DNA of 64,000 bases from Branchiostoma lanceolatum (GCF_035083965.1 NC_089731.1:10204001-10268000), one strand, 5' to 3'; counted from the stretch's first letter, positions 1 to 13,427 are shown. The notes: generated by a model not told the origin, from the sequence alone. Made by a program: numbers and translations.

Positions 1-184
1 ACCTTATGACCAATGCGCATCTCTGAATATATCAGAAGAGAAATGCAGCAGTCCAGACATAAAACATGGTCGGCCTTCGAAAATCATTGAAAAATAAAAC
101 ACCTCACAAGCTTATGATATTGACCACATCTCGGACGATATAGTTTTGAGTACAAAACGCACCCTGCTGGCGCGATGGTCTCAC

Positions 185-242
185 CTTGTGCCGAGGACGG
201 CCAGGCCGTCACAGCCACGATCAAGAGTACGAACTGCCACAT
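185..242 (-). CDS. Signal-peptide exon of a cysteine-rich secreted protein gene (copy 1, rest off window)
   Basis: On the minus strand this 58-nt exon runs from an ATG to a splice donor (GTGAG) at 180-184. It encodes MWQFVLLIVAVTAWPSSAQ plus one base, a typical cleavable signal peptide ending in a small-residue cleavage site. It is a near copy of the exon at 3121-3181, lacking one Asn codon, and its upstream DNA (to about 455) is also a copy of the DNA upstream of that exon. The next exon must lie below position 1, outside the window, because the only same-family exon nearby on its left-hand side is not visible. The plus-strand exon at 670 lies upstream and in the wrong orientation, so it cannot belong to this gene. 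Confidence 0.7.
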
Positions 243-366
243 CTTAACAGTCAGTTGAGCTCAGTTCAAACTCAGTAGTGTGTGACAAACTTGTTTTTGT
301 TCTTGGCATTTTATACCATTTATCATAATTCATGAGAACCTCACAGCTGACCGGTAGGAATGAACG

Positions 367-377
367 CTATTTATATA
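367..377 (-). promoter_or_regulatory. TATA box of copy-1 signal-peptide gene
   Basis: Minus-strand TATATAAATAG lies 125 bp upstream of the ATG at 242. The same motif sits about 107 bp upstream of the paralogous ATG at 3181, within conserved flanking DNA, which supports a real core promoter. Confidence 0.5.
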
Positions 378-669
378 CATTTGACGCAAAAGTTCGGACT
401 GCTAATTGGTGTGAGCTACCGTAAGGAGATAGGAAGTCAACATAGTGTCCGTGACACAGTAGTAAGGACATTTTGGCTAGTAAACAAAACTCTCCAAGTC
501 TCTCCTAAAATCTCGTATACCCAATTTTATGTTAAGCCTGGCATCTAAGTTGCAATCGGGGATAGGCCAGTAGAACCAGATTTTATTTTCAAACAATTTT
601 GATTATTGTTGGCGAAGTTACGGGGTCGTGGAACTCTGGTTATCCCAACTTTTGTGTGTCTCTCACAAG

Positions 670-1004
670 GCCAGCAGGAGTACCTGGCCACTGTAGACCG
701 TTACGGCTTCTACAAGGTCCGTGTGTCGGGAAACATGTCTGCCGTTAACATAAAGGCCGCTTGTGAGGCGGCGGGGATGAGGTATGTATCTCTCAACTCA
801 GGGAGAGACAGGAATTCTTGTAACAGCCACTGGACCCAGGGCTGCGTCAAGTACGACGACGGCGGCGTCAGCTGTGTTACCCACGAGGTGCTCTCTGATA
901 TACTATGTGGAAACAAAGACAAAGTGCCTGTTGACGACACCTTTGTGATCAACCACTGGGATTTCGGATTGATCCGCTTTTACCGATGCTGTGTGAAACA
1001 TTAA
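670..1004 (+). pseudogene. Orphan inverted exon of the cysteine-rich secreted domain
   Basis: After an acceptor-like CTCACAAG at 662-669 the plus strand encodes about 95 residues clearly homologous to the minus-strand exon at 1009-1412: shared DRYGFYKV.VSG, CEAAGMRYV, CVKYDDGGVSC and a C-G-N-K/T-D-K core with matching cysteines. Similarity fades near 950; the last third of the domain is replaced by unrelated residues before a stop at 1002-1004. No signal-peptide exon exists on the plus strand between 1 and 670. The exon is therefore probably a duplicated, inverted and truncated fragment. A functional exon of a gene starting left of the window cannot be excluded. Confidence 0.6.
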
Positions 1005-1008
1005 AAGT

Positions 1009-3181
1009 TCAACCCTCACCTGCACACAGGGCGTACATGCCACTGTAGCTGAATCCTTCCCCGTTGAAGTTCTGCTGGCTGTCGACGTCCACGCCCCAGG
1101 CGACAACCTCACCCCAGAAGTTCGGTCGAACCACGAAGACGTCGTTAAGGGGCTGACAAGACAACTTGTCGGTGTTTCCGCACAGGTTTTGGGAGAGATT
1201 CTCTGTGGTGATGCAGCTGACGTCGTCGTGGTCGTACTTGATGCAGTCTGAGTTCCAGTGGAAGCCGCAGGTCCCGGTGCCTGAGTGGAAGCACACGTGC
1301 CTCATCCCCGCCCGCGCACACGTGGCGATGAGGTTGTCGTCGGTCATGGTTCCCGACACGGGCACCTTATAGAACCCGTAACGGTCTATAGAGGTCAGGT
1401 ACTCATACTGGCCTTGTGCTGTGAGAGACAGGGACAAGTAGATTTTAAAGACAAAAATAAATAACTAGACCGCGTAACTTCGTGAACGATATCCTTAGCC
1501 TGTTCTAATCTTGGTGGACTTGCCTGGCCACCTTTGTCTGAATATATTTACAAGCACCTATCAGATGCCAGACCCAAAATAAGAAAAATGCTTACCATCA
1601 AACATTAAATAATTATAGCATTTCTTCATTACATCTGCAAATGTTGTCCAGTTTTGCAGAATTCATATTTAGCTATAGCTATGTATCTCATTCTTATGTT
1701 AAAATGTATTTCAACAAAAAATCATCATAACTACTTTTACACCGGTTAACTGTTGTCACAAACACATCATGTTATTTCACCAATGTCATTTCAGCACGTA
1801 GCAAAGACAGATGATGCAGACTCAAACTCTTACTAGTAAAAATGAGGAAGCACCCCTCTTTCTCATTTTTCACTAGAACACAGATACAAGAATTCTCTTT
1901 CATGTCATTTCGCACAAGACAGGTTGAAGAATAATATTAGCACCAAGCTATTTGCTTTTTTTCACTAGAATACATGTAAACAGATTACAGAATTTTCTTT
2001 CTAGTAAAGTAATGAGATAGCACCCCCTGTATCTAATTTTTTCAATAGAAGAGAGATTTAAAAATTCTCTTTCTAGTGAAATATGAGATAGCACCCCTTT
2101 ATCTCATATTTCATTTGAATACAGATTCAAGAATTATTAGTTAATTGACGAGATAGGACCCCTCTATCTCATTTTCACTAGAAGACAAATTTAAGAATCC
2201 CCTTGCTAGTAAGATATGAGAAAGCACCCCCTATCTCATTTGTTTGCTGGAATACAAATAAAAAATATCTCTTTTATTGAAAAATGAGATGGGTGCCATC
2301 TCAACTTATTTCTATTATCACGCTTTCTGACAACTAAATGAATGTGACAAATAACCAGGTCTTCATACCTAACAATATCCATCGCTACCTTAAATAAATA
2401 GGCCATTATTCTTATCATATAAGGCATTGTGAGTTGAAATAGTCTAAGATGCTCAGAAGCAATCCTAGATGCGGATGGAAGTCTTTCTCAAACTAGTCAT
2501 TTGCGTCGCTTCCATGGCACGGGCCGTGGTCTACCCACTGCAACGATAAAGATACACTGCACATTGAGTCAGTGAGTTAGTCACCAACGAACGAACGACT
2601 AATGTACGGGGGAACCAACTGATGAATATAAACGCATTTGTCCGTTGTATAGGTAACATAGACGCGTCCTTAGACTTCTTACATCTTCATTTTAACAATA
2701 TTGTCTTGAGAAAAATGTTTGAGACGTCGAAGAGCACCTGGGCTCGCCAGTACGACATTACATGGTTTCTCAATGTCATATTATCATGCCAAACAACAAA
2801 ATATGTGAGAGTCAGAACCACCTCTCGGACTATGTATTTTTCATTCAGAAGACCTCACCAAAACGCACACTGCTCGTCGAAAGCCCCTGTCACACTTGTG
2901 CGTATATTCAAGTGCGCAGGAGTTGCGTATTAACATGTTTTTGGTTTAGATTAAGTTTGCAGCCGAAGAAGTAATTTCTTTGGTTTGATAACTAGACTGC
3001 TCAACGGTGGGTCAAAGTAGAAAACAACTTCCTCCACGCAAAATTTACTTAAACAAAAAAAATGTTACTGCGGAACTTATGCGCACTTGAATATACGCAC
3101 AAGTGTGACAGGGCCCTTACCTTGTGCCGAGGACGGCCAGACCGTCACTGCCACGATCAGAAGTACGTTGAACTGCCACAT
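1009..3181 (-). CDS. Secreted cysteine-rich domain protein, two exons (copy 2)
   Basis: Exon 1 (3181 down to 3121) encodes a signal peptide, MWQFNVLLIVAVTVWPSSAQ, and ends in phase 1 at a GTAAG donor. Exon 2 starts at 1412 after ..CAGCACAAG and continues GQYEYLTSIDRYGFYKVPVSG. It carries one domain of about 125 residues with eight or more cysteines and the motifs CARAGMRHVC, CIKYDHDDVSC and LCGNTDK, ending YALCA. Either the stop at 1009-1011 ends the protein (about 150 residues) or a donor at 1015-1019 leads to further exons beyond the window. I recall this cysteine pattern from amphioxus extracellular proteins but know of no named domain, so the function is unknown. It is presumably secreted. 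A MITE lies immediately after the exon 1 donor. Confidence 0.65.
1841..2295. repeat. Degenerate minisatellite, ~66-72 bp unit, each unit palindromic
   Basis: Units beginning ATGAGATAGCACCCC recur near 1841, 2011, 2082, 2147, 2214 and 2283, with one badly decayed copy near 1930. Each unit contains GAGATAG.ACCCC followed closely by its partner TATCTCAT, so each can fold into a hairpin, then TTCACTAGAA and an A-rich tail. The array sits in intron 1 of the cysteine-rich gene. Confidence 0.75.
2883..3116. mobile_element. MITE with ~40-bp terminal inverted repeats next to a splice donor
   Basis: The left end (2885 on) and the reverse complement of the right end (3112 backwards) share CCCTGTCACACTTGTGCG and continue matching for about 35 bases. 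The element is about 234 bp, with no coding capacity and no target-site duplication that I can identify. It lies in intron 1, its right end abutting the GTAAG donor at 3116-3120. The paralogous intron at 180 lacks it. Confidence 0.75.
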
Positions 3182-3287
3182 TTTCGCCGTATGTTGAGCT
3201 CAGTCCAGACGCAGTAGTGTGTCACGGACAGTTTATATCGTGTCCCAAATTCATGAGAACCGCGCAGCTGACCGGTAGGGAAGAACG

Positions 3288-3300
3288 CTATTTATATATA
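3288..3300 (-). promoter_or_regulatory. TATA box of copy-2 cysteine-rich gene
   Basis: Minus-strand TATATATAAATAG, about 107 bp upstream of the ATG at 3181. The flanking block 3248-3377 is a duplicate of 330-455, so promoter and first exon were duplicated together. Confidence 0.5.
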
Positions 3301-3379
3301 TTTGACGCAGAAGTTCGGACTGCTAATTGGTGTGAGCTACCGTAGGGAGATAGGAAGTCAACATACTGTACGTGACATT

Positions 3380-6300
3380 GGTGTCATTGTCAAGTTCTTG
3401 CTATAAACTCTTTAATACACGTATACATCTTTGTCATTCCAAAAGACAACCTGGTTTTGATGCCTTTTTAAGCATGGGGTGGGGTGGGGGGGTTAGGGTA
3501 GTTGATGGCAATATTTCTGGAAGAAAAGTGTGTTTATCTCCTTTGAGACCTAAACGCTAAATGGAAGTCACTGTTATGTACGTGACACCACGTGTGCCAA
3601 ACGACCCTGAATGCAGACAAACACTGTGTTTCACCTTTACACACAGAGTTGTGTTATCAGCAGCTTATTTACGAATAACTGTGTTTCCTTTCTAAGTTAT
3701 ATAATGTACATGTATGATCCCGGACTGGGTACTTTAACAAAATGGTTACCTAAGTTCGACCGTATCCGGGTTTTTTTTAATGCAGACTTTATCCAACCCC
3801 CGATATTAAAGGACAATTAAGAAAGCCTTCCCATCACGATCTTCATTATGTAACGAACGTTATTCTGTTTTCATGGGAGATCTGTAATCTCTGATGAGTG
3901 TTTTTCTAGTTCTGTGCAAAACAGCTTACTGTGCCAAGGCCATGTGAACCACACGCTTCCCTACGGTAACCGGTAGTAATAGTTACTAATAACAATATTG
4001 TAAACAAAGGTCTAGACCTGGTGTGAACGTACTGAAGGTCGAATAGTGGCGAGTGCAGCAGACAGACAAGAGGTCAACAACATGTATTTTACAACAATGT
4101 CGTGCGCAAAAAGTACATATCTACATTACTTTAGGTTCAATAGGTCAAGGGGCAATCGATCGATGGTACGATGGCATCTAGATTACCCGAATGGCCAATA
4201 GATATAAATAGAACGTTATCAATGTAAATCAGATAGGCAAGACGAAGGATGTAAATATGTAATGTACTTGTTGACTGCTATGTCACAAACGTCCTTCAGT
4301 ACTTTGGCCAATGCCAATGTCGTCGTCTGAAAGAGATGGCATGCCGCTGCTGGGAGGAGGATTAGAATTACAGGAAGCACACGGAAAACAGTACACTTCC
4401 CTCCATTTACCCGATCGGGGCGGAAACATAGCATCAGCGGCAAAACATAACAATGCAGTCGGCGCGTTCCACTCCTCACCCCAAAGTCTTCAAGATGACC
4501 ACTTAATCGCTCGCCAAATGGTCAACGGATAAGCAAGACTGTGGAGGCGACATGAAAACATAATCCTGATCAGATAAAGGACATACCTCTGATTCTCCTC
4601 ATAGTCACCATCTAAGTCACAAGTTTAGCAGCAAACGTAAAAATCAGCGCCAGTTTTTGGCATCCGTTTGTTAGACCAAGGAGTAACCTTGTTTTGTACA
4701 TCGCTCTCTTGTTTAGAATATTCTTAAGCGTGCGCGCATAGCGACGTCTGAATGCCCTTGCCATATACATCTGTGATGTTACAACGATAGCCCAAAAGGT
4801 CAGGACAGTTCTTTAAGATGATCTTAACGTCACATCTATGGCAAAGAGAGCTGACAATATCTCCGGGCAACGACTGTGATACGGTATTAAGTAAAATAAG
4901 TGGTTTTGACGTATTTCTACACAGTGTCGTTATTTTGACACAAGAGACCGTTACCATGTTTGATCTTTATGTAGTTCTTGTGTCACGTAGTACTTATTCT
5001 CACCACCAAACGTTGAATTTTTCCTATCTGCAGTTGCATATAATCTGAAAGGCTTTTCATATCTGAGATATTGTGATTCGGCCCTGCTTGACCTCATACA
5101 TTCTTGCCACGAATCCGTTGTAAGAATCTAAAGCTCCGGTATTAATATTTGGGCGGCCGAGTCGGCACATCATGTTGGCTTTCCATCCTTTGATTCTTTG
5201 TCCACGGCTAGGCGCTCTTTAATTACAAGCGAAAGGTCCTGTAATTAAAAAGGGAAAGTTGTTCTAGCGGGGCGTGGCGGCCGTGCTTCCAGGGATGGTG
5301 GTGAATCGGCAACGAGGATTTACGGGGTGGCGGCGACGTTTGAGGAGCTTGTCGGCCGCTCTGTAGCACAAGTCCGAGCTTTTGTTTCGCGGACCCCATG
5401 GTCCAGATGACTCACACCGCTACAACAACCAACAACTTTCAGGGGGTTGGAACAGAATTATCCATGTTTATCTCAAGGGAAAATCGACCCTTGCGAATCC
5501 GACTTCTACACTAGTAATCGCGACTAGATGGTTTATGAAAAGGAGAAACATGTGGTCGAAAAGTCTGCACTTAGGAAATATTGCTGTACATTTTGAATAC
5601 AGCACCAGTCAATTTTTTATGAATAAGAAAAGAAATTCTATAAGGAAAGACCATACAATCGATCACTACGACGGTCCCCGCTACGAAGACATCGCTGTTG
5701 TCTTGGATCTGGCGACGCTAACGTAACGTCACATCTTAGGTTTGCGTTTTAAGGTAGTAAATGGACTAACTTTGAGAATAACGGCATTATCTTGTGCATC
5801 TGTAAAATTCCATCACAGTTTATCTGTGGAATTATGCGTAAGTGAACAGCTGGCGGCTGTGCATATGCATCACTAGTCTACCGACGTCATTTTGTCGTCA
5901 GACTGAAAGCTTTTCACTCTTTGAAGAATATTCGGAGCCGTAGAATATATTTAGGATATTTGAATATTGTATATGTGGTGGTTATATCATATTACAGAGA
6001 GCAGAAAAAAACGCAAAAAGTCTCCAATCTGATGACTCCTGCCATCGACTGCTGTCGGCCGTGGTCTTTGATCGCGCCCGTCCCAGCCTCTCCGCCGACA
6101 GAGCCCCCACAGGAGCCGACCATTCACGGACAAGGCGCGGCGAATCGCGCCCAAACCGTTTAATTGGTTCCCTGGAGGGTTTGTTTTTCTCCGCCGACAT
6201 TTGTTGTCATCACAGATGCGGTTTAATAAATTGCTTTGAGTCTTCAGTTGCGTGTGTTGCGTGTATGCTGTACTGTGGGTAATGAAAAGAAATCGCGGAC

Positions 6301-9300
6301 GCTATCTTTTCAAGACAGGTGTTCTAGTGTCATAATATGCTAGCGACAGCGGTAAAGTTCGTGCCGCGGCAACATTTTGCACAGGACATCATGTATTCAA
6401 ACTACAGGCTATCATGTCCTACACGGCAAATGAGGCATACCCAAGTACCGTCTCACAAAACCAACGACCACCCTTCGGCGATATAATACCCTTAATCCAG
6501 TTTGGAAATAAGCCGCACGAAACAAGGCGCATTGTTCTTGTGCGGCTGAGTACCTTCCGCTTGGGAGAACTCATAGCTCAGATATGCTTTGATATCCGTG
6601 ATACTGTTTTTCTTTTCATACTTATTCACGTTATAAGAGACGAATCTTGAAAACTACATTTCCTGTGAATAAAGAACGACTTTAAAATGCGTACGTGGAA
6701 CGAAGGGAAGCGTTTGCATCATTTGAGAGGTGCTTTCTTTCACTTTCTGATGACAGGCGATACTCAAATATTTACGTCAATTGTTTCTGGTCAACAAACG
6801 TGTGAATACCTTCCTGTACACCTGTGATGGGGACCTGAGGTGTTCGGTTTTGCATTATGATAACTTCCTGTATACAGTGTATTTTTGCGACATATTGTAA
6901 GCTGTGGTGTCGCGTGTGCATTAGTTTTCACTTGCAATGTACGTATTGGGATGTTTCGTGCATGAAGTCTTTGATACGGCAAGGAGTTTGTAGGGTTTAT
7001 AAAGTTTATTCCATACATCTAAAACTTTTTGGATACAGCAAGGAGGTTATATTCTTGGATACAAGTAACATTAATGTCATTAAGGGACGAAACGAACGCC
7101 AAATCTGTGACGTTACCGGAAATTACCAGGTGACTACTTCCGGTTGTCTCCTAAACCAGTTGCGAACCAAGGAATTTGTTGCGATCGAGGAATTTAGAAA
7201 AGTCAGATTCCAACAATTTCCGTACTATACACAGAATTAAAAGTGTTTTGCAAAGGATATAACATCTTTGGCATGTACCTAGGAATGGGTTCATTTAGCA
7301 TTTGAATGCCCTTGGTCTCTTAAGGTTTTTAGGTTGTGTGGTGTATAAAACATTCACGGTACGAGAGAACGAATGCCCTTACATGCGCGCAATGAGAATA
7401 AAACTGTTGAACGATTTGAAGCAAAACTTTCGTTTTTGCCTTACAGTGTAATTATTTCTGCGAGATGTGAAGCGATGTCAAAGGACGCAGTATTTGTTTA
7501 CGGCGTGAGGGAGGGGGCACACGTCTGCTCAGGCCATGTGGCCTCGGCGAGAGACCCCGTCACATGAGCAGTCAGAGGGACGGACGTTACTTTTCGGTAA
7601 ATCAGAACAGAGCGCACACAATGCCTCAAAACAAGCGTGTCTTTCACCGTGGAGCTCTACACGAGAAAGGGCAAAGATTACAGATGTCGGCCACCGCTTC
7701 AAAGCGCACCAATTCAATTTTTCCCATTCAACCCAAACACGCGTGTAATTGCTGTACCTTTTGTTGCGATCCCTGGGAAGATAGATCAATCGAAGCGGCT
7801 CCTGTACCGGGAAAGTCGGGGCAGCCGTGCGAAGAGTCAAGAAAATCATATGGGGGGAAATTATAATGAAAACAGTAAAATCAATGATACCTACCATATA
7901 CTGTCCTAATGTATACATTGTAGGGCACATACCACAATACTAACGATAATCTTGACGATATTGATGTCATCTTAAACGTGTCATTTTAAACTTCTGAGCT
8001 GTTTAAAACATGCAAAAACGCCTGACAAGGAGGTTCTATCTAAAGGAGGGATCATGGAATTGCGAGCATGACGTTTGTCTTTTATTTCAAGGGATTTTTG
8101 TTTGTATGTTTATTTTCTCAATACAAATTGTCATTGGGTATTTGGGGTATTTTATTCACATGTTTTGTGCAAACTTCAAAGACGAGACAAGCTGTTAGAA
8201 AAACATCCCAATAAAACTCACTTACCGCACTTAACAAGTAGTCGATAATACACAGCCAGGAAACACGGAGGTCCATCAAAGAGCGATCGAACGAGTGTAA
8301 TATGTATCGAGGGCCAAAAACTGTTTATTATAACACCTTTCATGGAAATGACGATAGCATTTTAGTCTAATACTGCATGATTCCAATGACACTCACAAAG
8401 TATCTCTGCTTCGGAGCCAAGCATATATTACATAAGATATTCAAAAGGACATACAACTCCGCGTAACGCCATTCTTTATGTATGAAACCATTTCTAGTCA
8501 GAACTGATGCAGGCAAAATCGGTGACACAAAAAGAAAACTTCAGACGGCAGGCCTGATAGGATTTCAGCGATCGGCAGAACTTGAAATCAGGCACGCCAT
8601 TGTTTTTCGTCATTGGAAGAGGACCGCACGCAGAGATGAAAGTGCGGAGGCTACAATAGAAGAAAGTTCCCCGCGCACTATTTGATGGTAAGGTCTAGTA
8701 AATGCAGGGAAAACGCTGCACAGTGGGACCAGGGTGCGATCCAGGGACAACACATTGTTTCGGTCCATTCGGTTAGCGACCTTGCATTTTTTTACAGTTT
8801 ACATTTTGCGTCTGCTAACCACTTCTATCAAAGACGCGATGGACAATAAGAGTAACCGGTAAAACTAGCGAAGCATTTTATGAAACTCTGGATGTTAAAA
8901 GAGATAGCATGGAACAGAAAATGTGAATGGTAAACGTTGCAAAACTAAAATGACACTGTTTGATTTTGAATTCCTAACGGTTCGGATATTTCGAGTATTT
9001 CAGAAAAAATCTGACGTCATACAAAAGAAACGACCACGCCCCCAAGAGAGCTGGGGATGAATGGAGAGGGACGCCGCCAAAGGCACCGGCCGCTATCACA
9101 CCACCGTCCGCACGTGCCGCTCTCTCAGCCCACCAATCACAGCTCGGAAACACGGATAAGGAGAAAACAATGGAGGAAGTAGTTATAAGAGAGATGCCGC
9201 CTTTTCCATCTTCACAAGCCGCCTTTTTCAGGACACAACATCAGCCAGGCGAGAAGTGCCACTCCCATCGTACGCTACATCCGAGAAAAAAATCCGCAGC
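3380..9300. other. Gene-free stretch
   Basis: No open frame here has family resemblance, and no exon chain with matching phases was found on either strand. Content noticed: a short inverted repeat (TTTAATTACA at 5218-5227 facing 5240-5249) in a GC-rich patch at 5150-5370, and GC-rich DNA at 9040-9150 with a CCAAT motif (CCAATCAC near 9131) that may be the promoter of the gene starting at 9313. Confidence 0.5.
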
Positions 9301-9312
9301 TCTGAGAAAAAC

Positions 9313-12300
9313 ATGGGTTTTGCAGAGATTTTTGCAATGGTGGCTGTTCTGTCGACCATGGCGGGGATAGAGGCATCTCCATTGAAGGGGAAAGGATGGA
9401 GAAGGTAGGATATAAGTCTGTTTTCTATACAGATGTAACGCCGAAATGTGAGAACAAGCAATATGTTTGGTCTTGTAGCAAGACGACATGATACATTTAT
9501 CTTATATGTAACGTTAACATTTGGTTAAGTTGTCATTGTTCCCTTGCCACCAGTTTTACATATACCATGAAGGACAGTATATATAAGGACATTGTAATGA
9601 TATAATAAAGCAGTATTGAATAGTTCACGCAATGTGTTCTGGAAGGAAAACAACAAACGATACAGTCCCCAGCTTTGCGTGGTAACTCCCGGTGCGGTCG
9701 TGTTTTGTTGGTGCTCAGCTGCACACGACACATGATTATGCACCGCGGACAGATCAGCGGTTCGTATGTTTACAATAATCCTGGCTAGAAAACATATTTT
9801 GATATTTCTGTTATCTTTTGCGTAAAAAAACGAATCATAGGAAGGACGGATAAAGTGGAAATTGAGAAGAAAAATTGTTTCATCACGACAGAAACACTTA
9901 AGAGCAATGTGTCACCTGATGATCGATATTCCAATATTTTACGTCGCCCTGAGGCGTCTGTGACGAGGCTGTATGAGCCCGAATGTGCCTTAGGTTAGAC
10001 TCCGGTATAACCTCAAAGCGTCTGTCTGGAGGCTATAAGTGTATGTCTCGCATGTGCCCTGAGTTGTCCCCTCCTAAGGCGTCTGTGACTAGGCTATAAG
10101 TGTATGTCCCGCATGTGTCCTGAGTTGTCCCCTCCTAAGGCGTCTGTGACTAGGCTATAAGTGTATGTCCCGCATGTGTCCTGAGTTGTCCCCTCCTAAG
10201 GCGTCTGTGACTAGGCTATAAGTGTATGTCCCGCATGTGTCCTGAGTTGTCCCCTCCTAAGGCGTCTGTGTCGAGACTTTTGTAACCCCACATGTGTCCC
10301 GGGGTGCCCGCTGACCCCACCCGCCAAGGTCAAGAGCGGCGCTTTGATTTGTTGAACCTCATCACAGCAGGACAAAGAAAAGGCGGAAGGACACGGGAAG
10401 TCAACGGTGTCGGGAAGAATTTAACTCAAACGGACAATAGTCGTGAACCATGTGATCATAAAGGCTCAGGGAATCACTGTTTTATACAGAGATAAAAGAA
10501 TCTTGGATGGTTAATCTATGAAACATATTTCTTATCATTTGCCGAAAGTTATAATTTCTTACTTGAAACCTTGCCCCTCCACCTTGAGATTTTTCCCACT
10601 ATTGACGACGCCCATTCTTATAAGAATTTTCACTTGATTTTCGTTTTTGATCCTTTCTCTTTCATTTTCACACCACCCAAACACGATCCTTCCTGTTTAC
10701 TGTTGAGAAGCTAACACGGCCCCACTTCTCCAGGCAGCTGCTGGAGGGTGAGATCTCCCTGATGACTAAGAACAACACGGACGCTGACATGGTGTTCCTG
10801 CCGCTGGGCCGCCAGATCAAGCTCGGTACCGTGGTCTTCACACTGTCCGACGTCGCCAAGGTGAGCCAAGGGATCCTTCAGTCAGTTCTCCCTTCCTTTA
10901 CACCGCGTATATCAAATATGACGAAAATTGATACAGATTAGTCCACGGGGAGGGGCGTGGCCAAGCCGGAATTTCTGTGATGTACCGACTATTTGTGTTC
11001 AGCGGTCGTTTGCAAGATCAGCATTTCCCTTGTCGAAATCCTTACTGTTGTGATATGTTGGCAGGATTTGGTCGGAAATATATGTGTTAGTCGGAATGAT
11101 CATTTTTATGTCTTTCCAAAATTGAGGTATAAATGCGGTTGTTACATGATTCTTTTTAAAGGGACATATACAACGTTTGATGTTCACGACCAGTTTTATA
11201 TTTTCTGTATTTTACATTCCAATGAAAAATCATTCTTTGAAACTCGTTCACCACAGTTCGGTGTTGTCATATTTTGTCTGTTTGGAGATTACCTGCAATT
11301 AGCCTACAGGAACGAACTTGCAATAAACTTTCTATAAATGACAACAGTGACATGCGTTTAGTCGTCTTGACAATATTGAAAACTTTACATCCCGTAGAGC
11401 CAGAACGGAAAGAGAAGCACTCGGCGACTCCTGAAAGAACTGAGGGAGGAGATGAAGGAGACAGAGGGCAAGGTCAACAAGGTAAGCCGCTAGGCATGGC
11501 TCATTTATTCCTAACCTGCACTTCCACCTACTTCGCACAGGGGGCACTAACGCTACGCATGTCCTGTCCTCACTACCATCAGTTCATTCACTAGATCCTA
11601 GACAATGCTAGATATCTGTTGATCAAGTGACGACAAATGTGTTTGAATCGGTTTGTTCAGTTTCAAATGCTCCGTCGTGAGACTATCACGAATCATTAGT
11701 CCCATCCATTCTCAGCTGCAGCGAGACTCGCCCTCCTCGTATGAAGCAGATGCGTCGCTGCAGTCTCGCACCAACAAAGTCGTGTCCTCGGGACAGTGTA
11801 CCCCGGACAACGTGGGCGATATCAAGATAGACGAGACAGGTGTGCCTCTTTCATATTACAATATCAAACACCAGCTTCTGTGTATAGTGTAATGATTTTA
11901 CTTCAAGTTATGTATATAAGTTGTATGTTCGTCTGTTTTGTGTGGGTCAGCCGTTACCAGTGAGAGCTGCTTAGGCTGACCCACCTGTTAATTCAAAATA
12001 CAATATAACGTTACCGTAAGGTGTTCTTAAAAGTCTGTAGGAAATGATAACCATATTAGCTTTCAATATGATGCACCGATGGTTATCATCTCCATGAAAA
12101 ATGGAGATTTTTTCATGGAGATATTGTTTTGAGCGTGTTTGCGCGCATGTTTGTGTGTGTGCACGGATGCTTGTTTGGTTTGTACAGATCAAGAGCTCTT
12201 AAACAGTTCTTTTGTACCTGTCGTGTCGTTTCCCCCAGAAGAGGCGCTGGACATCTGTACGGGGCAGGAGTGGCGAGGCCTGTTCCCGCCTCCCAGCCGG

Positions 12301-13338
12301 GACCCTAACCGTCCGGGCCGCAGCTGTCTGGACATCCTGTTCCGCGGGGACAGCCGGGGGGACGGCATGTACTGGATCAACCCTAAAAACAGGTCAGGAA
12401 ACTAGGAGAACAACATGATAAGTGGAATAAAAATTTAAAGAGCGAATGAGTAAAAGAGAAGAAGAATGTGCAAAACAAATACAAGCTGGAGCCGAAGAAG
12501 TATTTTGGAGATTAAGGCTTGATACCTTTTCAAGTAAACGTTCCGTTTGATCTTGTTGAAATCGTATTTCTGATGAAATGGAGATTTTCATGTAATCGTT
12601 ATGTATGAGCTTTCTTGACAATGTATCTTTTCGTTATTTTTGCGAAGCTTTTTCACCAAAAGTAGACTGGAAGACTGAGATTTGCTGCCTACTGTCGTTC
12701 TGACGTTATTGTCTATTTCTCCGCCAGAGCTGACAACAGGAACGCCTTCCGTGCCTACTGCGACATGACCACAGCAGGAGGAGGCTGGACTCTCGTTGCC
12801 AAGGTAACGGACGACTACAGTTGGGTGTGTCCGGAGAAGCAGGGGCAGTCATGCGCAGAATCAGTGGTAAGGACATTTTCGACCAATCCCTAGACTTGTT
12901 GATCCTTGTGATGTAGAGATCGGAATAAAGCTCGAATATTCCACCTCACAATCCTCAAATACTTGCTTCATTTTTACCTTCCGTCCGTCCGTCTTACATC
13001 AGAATAGCTATGTTCTGTTACATCGTTCTATGATCTTCTATTAGTTAATTGACTGAGAAATACATATATGACAAATTGTTGTGTGAGCGTTGCACGCAGC
13101 GTTAACATTGTAACACTTAGTAGACCACCAGGTACGTACCTTTCAGTAAACGCCCTATTCTCTGCCCCTCCAGATAGACCCGATGCAGGCGAACCTGTTC
13201 CACGAGATCCACGAACGCGACACGGTCCCGCTGACTGCCGGGATAGGACAGGACACGGGCGTGCACCTCAAGAACAACATCATCAGGGACATGTTCCTGC
13301 TAGGTCTGTGTCAGCATATTTTTATCCCATTGCTTCTG

Positions 13339-13427
<89 letters not shown>

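Noticed and set aside
5382-5726. 114-codon frame in the gene-free region
   Set aside because: No domain, no conserved motif and no neighbouring exons in phase.
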